From: Dactylorhiza incarnata
Taxonomy: Eukaryota; Streptophyta; Magnoliopsida; Asparagales; Orchidaceae
Length of the DNA: 64,000 nucleotides
Reading direction: 5' to 3'
Assembly: GCA_033032865.1 (NCBI GenBank)
Contig: JAWHQI010000068.1
Coordinates: 3,410,001 to 3,474,000 of the forward strand
The notes beneath the pieces were generated by a model that was given only the letters and a program-made list of their open reading frames with translations, had not been told where the DNA came from and ran no database searches. Of this stretch, positions 1 through 10,745 are shown piece by piece (the stretch's first letter is position 1; every line of letters starts with the position of its first letter). The position numbers were made by a program, and so were the translations under genes.

Positions 1-1478
1 ACTAGGTCCCCTTTCTGGAAGTGCTTGATCCGGATATGTTTGTCAAAATATCGAGCCATCCGCCTCTTGACCTCTTCCTGCCTGATGGTGGCCAAGTCCC
101 GGAGTTCTTCCACCAGGTCCAAGGATAGCTTCTGCTCGGCATTGTTACCTTCTAGCCACTCTTCATCCCCCTCGCATGCAGCGGTCACCCGGGGGGTCTT
201 TACCTCGAACTCTATGGGGAGAACGGCCTCGGACCCATGGGAGAGCTTGAATGGAGTCTCCCCGGTGGCGGTATTCGGAGTAGTCCTCATGGCCCAGAGG
301 ACGGAGGGTAGTTGTTCCACCCAGCTTCCTCGTAGGTTTTCCACTTTCTTTTTTAGCAGGTTGACGATTATCTTGTTTGCCGCCTCCACTTGCCCATTGC
401 TCCTCGGGTGGTGGACTGAAGCAAACCTGAGGTCAATGCCGAGCTGAGTGCAAAAGCCGACAAACTCTTCACTCGCAAACTGTGGCCCATTGTCCGTTAC
501 TATAGCTAGAGGGAGTCCATGTCTGCAGATTATTTCTCCCCACACAAAATTCCTTACAACCTGAGAGGTCACCTTAGCTAGTGCCTTCACCTCTACCCAC
601 TTGGAGAAGTAGTCGATCATGACCAGCAGGAACTTCCTCTGGCCGCTGGCTTGGGGAAAGGGGCCGACCAGGTCCAACCCCCATATGGCGAAGGTCCAGG
701 GGGCCGTGATGGTCCGGAGCCTTTGAGCGGGGAGGAGTTGGAGCGGAGCATAGAGTTGGCACTTCTGACACTTTCTTGTGAACTCTGCTGCATCCTTGCT
801 GAGAGTGGGCCAGAAGTAGCCTTGTCTCAACACCCTCCCTTCCAGGGTCCGACTCCCGGAATGACTGCCGCACTCCCCGGAGTGGATTTCCTCCAGCACC
901 CTCGGGACCTCCTTCTCGGAGACACAACGAGCCAGGAGTCCCGAGAGAGTCTTTCTATATAGCCCCCCCGCATGCAAAGAGTAATAGGCGGACTTATACC
1001 TGAAGCGCCTCTTGTCCACATCCTCTCCAGGGAACTGTCCGGAGGATAGGAAGGTGATGAATGGATCCATCCACGAGGCCTGCTGATCCACTTCCATCGA
1101 CTCTCCCTCCTCGATGGAGGGCCGGAAGAGTTCCGAAATCGTTCCCCCCGCTCGAGGACCGAACTTGGCTAGGAGGTCCGCCTGGGTGCTCTCCTCCCTC
1201 GGCACATGTTTGATTGAGAAGGTGCGAAACTGCCCGATGACTCCCTTAACCTTCTCCAGGTATAGTAGGAGGGTTGGATCCTTTGCTTCAAACTCTCCTT
1301 TGATCTGGCATGCTACCACCATGGAGTCTGTGGAGACCTCCACGCCCTGCACACCCAGTTCCCGGGCCAGCCGAAGGCCCGCTATCACTGCTTCGTACTC
1401 CGCCTGGTTGTTGGTGATCGGGAAACGGATGTTTAAGGCTTGCTCAATCCGAGTCCCCTGAGGACTCACCAGGACTAT

Positions 1479-1481
<3 letters not shown>
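1..1481 (-). CDS. Element A pol: second RNase H and integrase, 3' partial
   Basis: One minus-strand frame is open from the G tract at 1480 to position 1. The first part is an RNase H of the archaeal-like type found in Tat elements: NNQAEYEAVIAGL carries the acidic Glu, and STDSMVVACQIKGEF a catalytic Asp. Next comes an integrase zinc site (His and His around IHSGECGSHSG, then CQKC), then the DDE core: Asp in GLDLVGPF, Asp in VTDNGPQF, Glu in NGQVEAANK. It ends in the C-terminal tail (KHFQKGDLV) at the window edge. The frame is not continuous with the upstream RT ORF; the break lies exactly at the G tract. It would normally be part of one polyprotein, so no start codon is expected. I saw no stop in this stretch. 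It inserts cDNA into the genome and removes RNA from hybrids. Confidence 0.88.
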
Positions 1482-1518
<37 letters not shown>

Positions 1519-3334
1519 AAGGAGTGTTTTCCCGACGCTCCGTCCACCAACATCTTCCATGCTTCTGGGCAGGTGGCTCGTGCTCCCCCACTTCGGCCGC
1601 GTAGTCGGCCATGAAGTCTGCCACTACTTGAGCCCTGATGGATGTCCTGGGTACGAAGGTGATATTGAACTCACTTAACTCCACGGACCACTTTGCCAAC
1701 CTTCCTGAGTGTTCCACCCCTTCCATGATTTTGCGGAGCGGATGGTCGGTCACTACTTTAATTGAATGGGCTTGAAAGTAAGGCCGGAGCCTCCGGGCCG
1801 ATACCACCAATGCGAAGGCTAACTTTTCTAGGATTGGGTATCGGAGTTCCGCCTTCTTCAGCACTCGGCTAACATAGTAGATTGGGAACTGTTTCTTCCC
1901 CTCCTCCCGGATTAGCACGGAACTTACTGCCTCGGATCCTACCCCTAGGTATAGAGATAGGTCCTCCCCTGGTCTCGGTCCCTGGAGCAGGGGGGTTTGA
2001 GTGAGCTGTTCTTTCAGGGCTTGGAAGGCCCTCTCGCATTCCGGGGTCCATTCGAACTTCTTGTTTCCCCGCAGTACTTTGAAAAAAGGTGCACATTTTT
2101 CTCCCGCCTTGGAGAGGAATCTGCTGAGCCCAGCCAATTTCCCTGTGAGGCTCTGGACCTCCTTCGGATTTCTCGGCGACTCCAACTCCATCACCGCTTT
2201 AACTTTGTCCGGGTTGGGCTCCACTCCCGTGGGGGTGAGCAAATGGCCCAGGAACTTCCCTCGGCTTGCCCCGAAGACACACTTCAAGGGATTGAGCTTC
2301 ATCTTGTACCGCCGCAGGGTCCTAAATGTCTCTTCGAGGTCTCGGAGGTGGGTCCCGAGGTCTCGGCTCTTAACCATGAGGTCGTCGACATAGACCTCTA
2401 AATTTCTTCCTTTCTGCTCGCGGAAGACCCTATCCATCATCCTTTGGTACGTTGCCCCTGCGTTCTTGAGCCCGAAGGGCATCATCTTATAGCAATAGCA
2501 TCCATCCCCCGTGATGAAGGAAACATCCTTGATGTCCGGGGGATGCATGCGGATTTGATGGTAACCTGAAAAAGCATCTAAGAAAGACATTACAGAAAAA
2601 CCGACGGCTGAGTCAACCAGCGCGTCGATTCTGGGCAGGGGGTAGCAATCCTTCGGGCATGCTTTATTAAGAAGTGAAAAATCGATACACATACGCCACT
2701 TACCTCCTTCCTTCTTCACCATAACGACGTTGGAGACCCAGCCTGGATACTGGATCTCCGATACAAACCCGGCTTGCAGGAGTTTGCCCACCTCTTCGCG
2801 GATGGGTCCCTCTAGCTTGTCCGCGACGGCCCTCCTCTTCTGACGGATAGGTCGGGCACCGGGGTCGAGGTTGAAGCGATGGCACGCCACATCTGCGTCG
2901 ATCCCGGGCATTTCTGCGGCGCTCCAAGCGAAGACGTCCACGTTCTGTTGCACGCAAGCCAGAACCTCCGCTTGATCTACTGGGCTGAGTCCTCCGCTGA
3001 CCCGGACTTTTTCCACCACCCCCAGCCGGGTGATGACCTCGAGCTCCATGACCTCGTCCACGGCCTCCAACCGGGACTGCTCCCCCCAAGCCCTTTCTTC
3101 TTCGGCACCAGCGGGGGCTGGGATCTCTTCCTCGACTCCCTCCCCTAATACCATCAGCTCTTCCGACCTTTCCTCCTGGGCCTTCTCCTCTTCTTCCTTT
3201 CTCTCCGCACGGGGTATCTCAGCCACCCCTTCCTGGGCATGAACTTCATCTCCCTCCTTCTCTTCGGCTACCTCCAAACCTCCGGCTCCGGCCGCCTCCT
3301 CCATCACCTTATCCCACTCCTCGGCTTCTCCCAT
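1475..3334 (-). CDS. Element A pol: reverse transcriptase and first RNase H
   Basis: The 619-residue ORF starts with an ATG immediately after the gag-protease TAG and in the same frame. About 100 Glu-rich residues come first. RT follows from about residue 165 (HRFNLDPGARPIRQKRR), with WRMCIDFSLLNKACPKD, the LDAFSGYHQI motif, FGLKNAGATYQRMM, and the catalytic YVDD near residue 316. The first RNase H follows (FEWTPECERAFQALK; YYVSRVL; VVTDHPLRKIM). The C-terminus is an artefact: a 38-base G run gives polyglycine and then TAG. The real protein should continue into RNase H-2 and integrase. All RT active-site motifs look intact. The Glu-rich N-terminal stretch between protease and RT is an unusual linker, with no recognised domain. 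Confidence 0.92.
1480..1517. repeat. 38-base poly-C (plus) / poly-G (minus) tract breaking element A pol
   Basis: An uninterrupted run of 38 C on the plus strand lies between the first RNase H and second RNase H coding parts. It puts the upstream and downstream halves of pol in different frames. It may be replication slippage, or a sequencing or assembly artefact, because homopolymers this long are often miscounted. Similar but shorter tracts occur at 19164, 26955, 43871 and 55174. Confidence 0.95.
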
Positions 3335-5464
3335 CTAGGAGATGGTGTTGACAGCCATCACGTAGCACTGTCTTGCCACCTTGGGATCCCCCCTGATCCG
3401 CACCTGGACCCCTCCGTCGTTGAACTTGAGGCACTGATGAAAAGTGGAGGGGACGCAACGGAACGCGCTGATGAGTGGCCGTCCGAAGATGGCGCTGTAA
3501 CTGCTCGGGGCGTCCACTATGACGAAGCGACAGTTCCGAGACTGCCCACCCAGGGTCACATGGAGCCCCACCCCTCCTTCTACTTCCTTCCTCTCCCCCG
3601 AAAATCCGAACAGAGGGCCATCCGAGGCCAACACCCTTCTGGGTTCCACCTCCATCTTGTCGAATGTCTTCTTGAAGATGACATTGACCGAACTCCCATT
3701 GTCCACTAGGATTCGGGAGACGGTGAAGTTCTCGATCGCCGTCTGGATAACCATTGCGTCGCAGAACAGGTCTTCGTAGCTCGGCATGTCCTTCTGGGTG
3801 AAAATAATTTTTTCGGCCGGGGGCGGAGCGGTGGATGTTGACGCTACGCTCCGGCGGTAGATGGTATGGAGACTAGCCTTGCGGGTTGCCTCCACCCCTA
3901 CCCCCCCATGGATCACTCCGATCCCTCCTCTATTCCCCAGATCTGCTCTATCCTCACATCTTTCCTCCTCCTCCTCCCGAGGTTCCACCTCCACGATCCT
4001 TAATGGTTGCTGTTGTGGTGGCACAGGCGCTCTGCCCCTCTTCACCTCCAGGAACTCCTGACAGGTGTCCGTGGAGTGGCCTTCCACATCGTGGAAGATG
4101 CAATATGGCCCCGCCACTTCCCTTGCCCCGGTCTCTGCTATCCTGTTCCTCCTTCTCCTAGCGACCGCTGTCTCCGCTTCTCCTCCCCTTCCCCTTCCTC
4201 TTCCCCGGCCAATTGCCATGGCCTGTTGAGGTGGGGGAGGCAACTGCATCGGGCCCTGCCTCCACCCCAACTGGGGGGGTCTCCATTGACCTTCGAAGCG
4301 GTTACCCCTTCCTGGGCCGTAACCCCTTCCCTGCCCCTGCATTCCTCCACCTTGCGGCCTCCATCCCCCCTCCGGGGACCGGGGCTCTTCCCTTCTTCTG
4401 ACCTCTTGCTGCCTCATCTCCGGCTCACTGAGCTTTGCTAGCCTCTTGGTGAGCTCTGGGTTGGCTTCTTCGCTTGCTACTTCCTCCGCCACCCTCTCCA
4501 TCAGCTCCTCATAGGAGACGGGGGCCTTCCTTTTCAACGCCATCTTGAAAAAACTTTCCTTCAACCCGACCGTGAAGGCGAGTTGAAGTGCAAACCCGGG
4601 CACCTCCTGAGTGAGCTGCACTTCCTCCTGGAACCGATCCGCATACTGAGCCAACGTCTCCCTGGACTCCTGTTTCACCGCGAAGAGGGAATCAGCGTCC
4701 TTCTTCCTCCTTTTTGAAGTTGAAAATCTCAACAAAAAACTCCGGCACAGGTCCTCGAACGCGTAGATGGAGCCTGCCGGAAGTGAATGAAACCAGTCCC
4801 TGGCCTTCTCCTTGAGAGTGACGGCGAAGAGCCGACACTTGAAGGCATCGGACATCGGCCTGATGGAGACCGAGTCCTCGAAAGACTGCAGATGCTGAAC
4901 TGGGTCATCTCTGCCATTGTAGTACACTCTATCCCATTCCCCGAATCCCGCTGGAACGGGTGCAGACAACACTAGTTCACAGAAGGGGCTTCCCCCTCCT
5001 ACCATCTTCTCTCGCTCGGCTCGCGGACCTAGCTCGCTCGCCAAGCTTGGGATCGTACTCGCGAGGGCGGCGCTCGCCTGAACCACCACGACTGTCGCCG
5101 CATCTTCCTGGCGCGCGCTCGCCTGCGCCGCGCTCGCTGGGGCAGAGCTTGTCGGCATCGAACTCGCCGGCGCGGAGCTCGCTAACACCGGGCTCGCCGG
5201 ACTGGCGAACAGCACTCGCCCTTCCCTGTCATGTCCTGGTTCAATGGCAACTTCTTTTCCAGCCCTTCCTCCTGGTGCCCTCTCGCCGACTGCTGTTGGG
5301 GGAGTGGTCGCCTGAGGTGCCGGGGTCGCAAACTCACTTCGCAGAGCCGTGACCGTGAACCCCAAGGTGTCGAGCACCTCCTTCCTGAAATCCGCGAACA
5401 TCCTAGCCATTGCTTCCTGAGGGGTCTCGCCGAACTCCTCGCCCTGCTCTTCATCCCCAGCCAT
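3335..5464 (-). CDS. Element A gag and aspartic protease polyprotein
   Basis: 709 residues, starting 57 bases after the LTR. The N-terminal 170 residues are low complexity (many Ala-Ser, Pro), encoded by ctcgc-rich DNA resembling the U3 of the same element. A retrotransposon gag (capsid) domain spans about 175-330 (DDPVQHLQSFEDSVSIRPM; EKARDWFHSLPAGSIYAFED). An Arg/Gly-rich basic part follows, then a Tat-type zinc finger YCIFHDVEGHSTDTC near 455-470. The protease occupies roughly 560-690, with active site LVDNGSSVNVIF near 586 and AIFGRPLI near its end. The stop is TAG, followed directly by ATG of the RT ORF in the same frame, so readthrough or reinitiation may connect them. It packages RNA and matures the particle proteins. 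No internal stops are present. Confidence 0.92.
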   Translation of the reverse strand: MAGDEEQGEEFGETPQEAMARMFADFRKEVLDTLGFTVTALRSEFATPAPQATTPPTAVGERAPGGRAGKEVAIEPGHDREGRVLFASPASPVLASSAPASSMPTSSAPASAAQASARQEDAATVVVVQASAALASTIPSLASELGPRAEREKMVGGGSPFCELVLSAPVPAGFGEWDRVYYNGRDDPVQHLQSFEDSVSIRPMSDAFKCRLFAVTLKEKARDWFHSLPAGSIYAFEDLCRSFLLRFSTSKRRKKDADSLFAVKQESRETLAQYADRFQEEVQLTQEVPGFALQLAFTVGLKESFFKMALKRKAPVSYEELMERVAEEVASEEANPELTKRLAKLSEPEMRQQEVRRREEPRSPEGGWRPQGGGMQGQGRGYGPGRGNRFEGQWRPPQLGWRQGPMQLPPPPQQAMAIGRGRGRGRGGEAETAVARRRRNRIAETGAREVAGPYCIFHDVEGHSTDTCQEFLEVKRGRAPVPPQQQPLRIVEVEPREEEEERCEDRADLGNRGGIGVIHGGVGVEATRKASLHTIYRRSVASTSTAPPPAEKIIFTQKDMPSYEDLFCDAMVIQTAIENFTVSRILVDNGSSVNVIFKKTFDKMEVEPRRVLASDGPLFGFSGERKEVEGGVGLHVTLGGQSRNCRFVIVDAPSSYSAIFGRPLISAFRCVPSTFHQCLKFNDGGVQVRIRGDPKVARQCYVMAVNTIS

Positions 5465-5498
5465 AACTCTTCTGTGGGACTTTCTTGAACCAGCCGCG

Positions 5499-5517
5499 CT
5501 CCACGCTCACCGCACCA
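5499..5517 (-). promoter_or_regulatory. Primer-binding site of element A
   Basis: On the minus strand TGGTGCGGTGAGCGTGG begins four bases after the LTR end. It starts with TGG as a tRNA 3' CCA complement should, and the same string follows the E LTR at 27648. I cannot name the tRNA with confidence. Confidence 0.75.
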
Positions 5518-5520
5518 AAA

Positions 5521-6281
5521 TGTTGAAACTGATTTCTCGATCTCTTGTGGAGCTCGGGGCCCTCACCGAAATGAGAGGCAGCTAGTCCTTACTGGTCCCT
5601 CGGGAGAGGTAAGGCCGACGATTCGAGCAAAGAACAAAGACCCTAGTCTCAGCGAGGAGGTCCCTCCACTAACCCGGAAGATCATTGAGCGCTTCCCCTC
5701 CCAAGCCAAAGCTAAGACTCGGGCACCTTGGAGAGCTAGAGAGCCCAAACCAAAGCGACCTAGGGAGAGAAGAGCTCAAAGATAATGAACCGCCCTCTTC
5801 CAAGGTGCCCTTTGAGGTCTATTTATAGATTTTGGTTTTGTGGTCTGCAAATAACAGGATTCCGCCTTTAGATTTGACTATCTGCACCCCAGGTGGGTTT
5901 GCTAACAGCCGAGCTCCGCTGTTTGAGGAGGCTAAGGGCAGACCACCGAGGGTAAAATGGTAAATTGACCCTACTGATTTATGGATAAGGGATTGCGAGA
6001 ACATTACGATTGGAGCTCTCGCCTGCCTTCTCGCGGATCCTGTCCGCGACCCTCCTCTAGGGGGTAGCGTTGCGAGAACCCCGCTGAAGGAGCTCTTGCG
6101 AGCCCTCTCGCGAATACCGCCAGCGGCATCCCCTTTGGAGGGTTGCCTTGCGAGGACCGCGCTAGCCCATTTTGGTGGTCTGCTGAGGTCTCGTCGGCTG
6201 GGGGTTAATCTCAGCGAGGTCTGGATCTCGCCACTCCCGTCTCGCTTGATTTCTTTATCCGGCGAATATCGGGGTTGTACA
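5521..6281 (-). repeat. Element A 5' LTR (761 bp)
   Basis: On the minus strand it runs from TGTACAACCCCGATATTCGC to a CAACA end. Boundaries come from comparison with E: the same start type (TGTGTACAACC at 30066) and the same end (aagtcttgg-ttcaaca). A ctcgc/gcgag-rich U3 segment lies at about 6000-6240, with TATAAATA on the minus strand at 5820-5827. The second LTR is outside the window. Confidence 0.88.
5820..5827 (-). promoter_or_regulatory. TATA box of the element A LTR
   Basis: The minus strand reads CTATAAATAG, about 455 bases into the LTR and downstream of the ctcgc-rich U3 segment. The E LTRs have the equivalent box at 27330 and 39752. Confidence 0.7.
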
Positions 6282-6699
6282 ATCGCCTCCAGACAAGCGA
6301 AGGGGAGGACATCTCACGCACCTGGAGCGGTGACGACCTTAAACGGTTTTATCCTTAAAATGTCTTCTTCATTTTTCTTCCATTTTTTGGATATTCAATA
6401 AGAAGCCCCGTACTGACACATCTCCATGTTTGATGGTTCTTTTTGCACTTTTTTGTATATATATCCTCCTCACTGAACCACGAAGACATCGCCAAGTTCT
6501 GCTCGAACCCCCTCAGATTGTAGTCATTAGTGTAAAACCACAAAGATCATCCGTAGCGGGGAGTTTTCGCACACGTGTAGTGGTAGCTTGCCAATTCCCG
6601 TGCGGTGGTCTTCAGAATCTTGGATCCCGGCTGATATCTGACACACCCCTGCATTAAGGGAAGTCTAGGTGAATATTAGCTCTATCATGCCCCGAGAGA

Positions 6700-7135
6700 G
6701 ATGTAGTTACAGCTTTGATGATCTTTCTGAGGAATGCAATGTCGGTATAGCCCCTGCGACATAACCACACCTGCCCAACTGATCATCTTGGTCTGTGACC
6801 ATCGAATACTCCTAGGTACTCTCAAGCGATGCCTAAGAGGGACCCACAACTGAGTTGGTCTCTCTGAGGAAAGCAATGTTCGCCGCCTAGGCCCACCTGC
6901 CCAATTGATCAACTCGGCTTGTAACCCTAGGCAAGAGAGCAGTTGAGTCGCTTACAGCCTTTATGACCACTTGAGGAAAGCAATGTTCGCCGCCTAGGCC
7001 CACCTGCCCACTTGGTCATCTGGGTCTGTACTTATCTTTTTTCTTCTACAGCTCTTATGACCACTTGAGGAAAGCAATGTTCGCCGCCTAGGCCCACCTG
7101 CCCACTTGGTCATCTGAATCTGTAGCTATTTCTAG
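6700..7135 (+). repeat. Four diverged tandem copies of a ~90-135 bp unit
   Basis: The core (t)gaggaaagcaatgttcgcc, then gcctaggcccacctgccca and a cat/gatc-ctg-ggtctgta ending, recurs with cores near 6729, 6866, 6973 and 7066. The last two are nearly identical over about 80 bases; the first is most diverged. No coding frame is evident. Confidence 0.8.
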
Positions 7136-8230
7136 TTACATTACATGGAATTATTTCATCTTATATGGTCACTCTAGACCATTTGGGAGAAAACAAGATT
7201 TCTATAAGTATATCGCAGGCTGGTCGGTTTGATGCTTAAACCGGGCGATTTGAAATAAGCAGGTACCAAAGTTATTGGGCAGTCTGGTTATTAAACCGGG
7301 CGGTTTAAAATAAGCAGGATATCGTAAAAGGCCATGAGAACTATCAGGGTATTATGCATAACTCCGACCGTCTGGTCTTATCATCCGATTTATAATCTAT
7401 CATCCTCATGGGTGCTATTTCTATCCGTTCGGGTAGAAACGAGCTTTTTACAAGAAAGCAGTTATGATTCTTGCGAGATGGAAATCCTTATAAAGTCATT
7501 AACCGCCTGAGCTATATGCAGACCGCACGGGTTTATCAGTTAAAAGCTTATATTCAGCAATGGAATTTACAGCAATCTGAAATTATAAAGTCTCTCGAAT
7601 TAAATACTAACCGCACGACCTGTTGATTGTTTTCTTTTGACTTGGTATTTTCTATCTTGCGAAGTAATTATGCAAAGCCGGGAAGTAATCGCACGGCTTG
7701 AATTCACATATACGGAGACATGAGATGCATTCAATTCGCATAGTTTGCGATCAGGATATAATCAACGCAACGATTTAAAGCGGCATTCGGTTGACTCGGG
7801 GTATTCATATTAAGAACTTACAGAGTTTGAATTTCTACCCGCCCGACTATATATTATAATCGCGTCGAATTATTATCAAGATATGAATGGTTAATACTCT
7901 TTCGGGTTATATGGCATTTGCTGAGTCGAGATCAAAGAAACAGGCCGTCCGAACAGGATTTACAGCGTTTGAATGGCTATCTAATTGGAATTCTGAAGGT
8001 TCAGTACCTGAACCGACTGGGTTATTGTTAAGTCGCACGACTTGATTAAAAGAAAGTTAATTATCCAAAACAGAAAGAGATCACAAGCACAAGTAAGTCA
8101 CAGAAGGCGAACAACTAGACAGGTAAAAACTTTCCATTTCATTAGCAAAATATATCTTTACATTGTTTAATAACCGACCGGTTAACAAAACCAAGCCGTC
8201 GGCTATTCAAAAATAAAAAATAAAATACAA
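7136..8230. other. Non-coding stretch left of the antisense gene
   Basis: I see no gene here. Short words such as ccgggcggttt, gaccgcacgg and taatcgcacggc recur and match words in the H LTR (22200-22520) and in introns of the antisense gene, which is why I place the segment in H. The segment 6282-6699 likewise shows no gene. Confidence 0.5.
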
Positions 8231-9790
8231 CTATTGCTCGTCTGGCTTTAGCCTTTTTGATGCAGGGGTGCTCGAGTGTTCGCTGTCGCCGATCGAAACA
8301 TTGGGAGAATAGCCCTCGCTGCCCGATGAAGACGAGCCGCTCAGTTCGCCCGACTTACGTTCAGCTTCTACTTCGGAACCACTGGACTCAGAGTCCGAGC
8401 CGCTCTCTCCCTCCTTAGCCGCAGAGGGCTCTTCAGCTCCATCGCCCTCATCATCACTCTCTTCCGAACTGGTCCACTCGACCTTATTCTTTCCTTTTGC
8501 TTTCCGCCTAAGCTTTTCTAGCTTCTTTTGTAAGATCGGATAGGCGTCCGAGAAAGTGAAGTTCTCAAAGCCGGTCGCCAACCCGCCGAGCTCCCTCAGG
8601 CGGTCGAAAGCTCCATCAATCCCCTCAGCTAGGTGGGGGAAAAGTTCTTCATGATATACCGGGTCGGTCTCATCATACTTTTTCTGCAAAAAGAAATAAA
8701 GGTAAGACCGCACGGTCTAGTAAATAAGAAAGCCGGCTAACAAGGTGATAACTTACCAACTCTGCCTCCTTCAGTCGCTCGACTTCCTTTTCCAATATAG
8801 TTACCTTCTTCTATAAATGATCGTTGGCTCTGATTAACCTTTTGAAGGTCATGCCCATGAAATGGTTGGTGATGAAGCTTTCAGCAGCAACTCGCACGGC
8901 CTGCCGGGCGAGCTCCTCTTCAGGAATCCTCCTTAACCGCCTAAAGTTCCGCCGGCCATACATGGCAATGCCGGCGGCCTCTGCGTGTCGGCCGGATTTT
9001 TCATTGATCCAGTGGGGGAGAGCAGTAGAGACCTGGACACCATCGCCGTCCGGGTTCCAAGAAAGTACCATGCGGCCTTTCAATTCTTTCACTTTGCTGA
9101 AAGATTGAAGAGTGGAGAAGTCGCCGGAGGAGACCGAATCCTCGCCGTCAGACACCAGTGGCTTGTTTCTCCTCTGCCTTTTTTCCCTCTGAGTCAGAAC
9201 CAAGTCGGCCGGACTGACCGGCTTGTTCTTGGGAACGATAGCCTCGGCTAGAAAAAAGAAGTCGAAGTATCAGAACAGGAGGCCGCGCGGTCAATATCAA
9301 AACAGGAAGCGGTTTGAAGGAAACTTACTGTCCTCAGGCCGGACATCCTCCAGCTCAGCAAGCAGCGGAATGTAGTGGCTTACATTAAGTCGCTCGTTCT
9401 CAAGAAGTGTGCAGGTCTTCATCTCGACCTCGCTGACGACGACCTGTTGAAAGGCCTCCTCTGGCCGAACCTACGGGTTGGGGTTTTGCAGGCCGAGGCG
9501 GCCTTCGAATATCAGATACCTTTCTGACCAGGCCGTAACCTTGTTCGCAAGGTTAACCAATTTCAAACCCCTGCAACCGAAATACAAGTGGCTTTTGAAT
9601 ACATTCGACTCTGAATCCGGGATAGCCCGCACCGAGAAGATTCTTCTAAAGAGGTCCATCGAGAAGCTGACTCTCTCATACCACAGATAAGCAATGAAGC
9701 TGCATATGCCGGCCATCGAGTTAGGGGAAATTTGACCGGGAACAACCCCGTAGTGGTCAAAGACCATGGCGAGTTCAAGGGATATCGGCC
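8231..9790 (-). pseudogene. H antisense accessory gene, fragment 1: Transposase_28-like ('putative gypsy type transposon') protein
   Basis: On the minus strand exon 1 (9790-9329) resembles the Transposase_28 domain: HYGVVPGQISPNSMAGICSF followed by DLFRRIFSVR. A first intron (about 9328-9248, 81 bp, GTAAGT...TAG) joins in frame to an exon with a basic motif (REKRQRRNK) and SWNPDGDGVQVSTALPHW. A second intron (about 8756-8685, 72 bp, GTAAGT...GCAG) joins in phase to KKYDETDPVYHEELFPHLAEG and an acidic Ser/Glu C-terminus ending at 8231. In-frame TAGs at 9471 and 8811 disable it. Its 5' end is cut by the G LTR. Published surveys report such extra ORFs, sense and antisense, in Tat elements. Family function is unknown; DNA binding or transposition roles are only suggested by the name. 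Confidence 0.7.
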
Positions 9791-10732
9791 ATAATTTTTT
9801 AATCACGAAATTCACATACAATAAAAATGATCTTAACAATGCTTAAGATCAAGGCACAAATATGATAATAAACTTTTAACAATTTGAGTTTACAATCCTT
9901 CTCCCAAGGATCGGAAGGCTATCACTTGTCTCTCCCTAGACCAAGCCTAAGCCTATCCTCTAGATCTTCTCAAGATCTAGACGTAGTGCACAAGACTACG
10001 CTTTCCCAACCAAGCCGCACAAGGACTTGGACGCCACGCACAAGGAGGCGATTTTCGCACCAAACCACGCAAGGGCTTGGACGTCGCACGCAAGACGACG
10101 ATTTCTCCAACGATTACAAGATGAATGTAAATGTAAATGAAATACAAAATAAAAACCCCCTTTAAAATTTCTGGAACAAAGCAGCGAAGAATTCTTGAGA
10201 AAATCTCCTTGGAACGCGTGTACAATATTCGACTTCGCTCTCTCTTTTCTTCTTCAAGGATGGGGATTTTCGTTCTCTGGAGCTCTCTGGACGATAACAC
10301 TCAGGAAGAAAGCTTGGAGGTCTGAAAGCTTGAATTAAATAAAGTTCTGAACTCTTTTGTATAAAAGATAGATAACACCATCCGTTAGCTAGCAATCGCA
10401 AAAATCTGATAGCTCCAGAGGTGTCACGTGTCCCATATATTCGGCATTTTTGCGGAGAGTGGAGATCGCGATTGAGTCGTGGTTGAGAAATCCGATAGCT
10501 CTAAAACGTTGAGTAGAGATCGGAGAATGGAAGAAATCATGCGCTGTCGGAAATCCGGTACTGTTGTCGGAAATCCGATAGCTCCTATTTCTGGAAAATC
10601 TGTATTTTGCTCCAATTGCAAACATGTTATTCTTGCACCTGTTATCTGCACACCATTAATCAAAAATAGGATCAAATACATTTGGGATTTGTTATTCTCA
10701 AATCGGACGAGTGCGGAACGCATGCTCCAATA
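9791..10732 (-). repeat. Element G 3' LTR, truncated at its outer end
   Basis: Nearly identical to 19354 onwards for its first 500 bases (cataattttttaatcacg...). The terminal ~215 bp present in the other copy, including the poly-C block, are absent. The inner edge at 10732 reads TATTGGAGC on the minus strand where TGTTGGAGC is expected. It also lacks the roughly 100-bp motif-rich block seen at 20060-20160 in the other LTR. Confidence 0.9.
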
Positions 10733-10745
10733 ATCTCCCCTTTTT
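10733..10745 (-). promoter_or_regulatory. Polypurine tract of element G
   Basis: The minus strand reads aaaaaggggagat directly before the LTR start. Similar tracts precede the I, J and K LTRs. It primes plus-strand synthesis. Confidence 0.8.

Larger units (their letters stand above)
1..6281 (-). mobile_element. Element A: Ty3/gypsy Tat-lineage LTR retrotransposon, 5' portion
   Basis: On the minus strand the order is LTR (6281-5521), primer site, gag plus protease, reverse transcriptase plus RNase H, second RNase H and integrase, running off the window at position 1. Domain order protease-RT-RNase H-integrase is Ty3/gypsy. A second RNase H between the first RNase H and integrase is the known mark of the plant Tat clade. 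LTR end, primer site and gag are closely related to element E at 27 kb. Bases just right of the LTR read atcgc; the other target duplication would lie outside the window. It probably sits inside element H, whose 3' end lies to the right, but the left flank is not visible. Confidence 0.93.

Noticed and set aside
1997..2401. Plus-strand ORFs over the A pol region
   Set aside because: They lie opposite the RT frame, show no family motif and follow its codon pattern.
8231..9790. Host gene with introns
   Set aside because: It has in-frame stops, a Transposase_28-like domain and flanks sharing words with the H LTR, so a transposon-borne gene is more likely.
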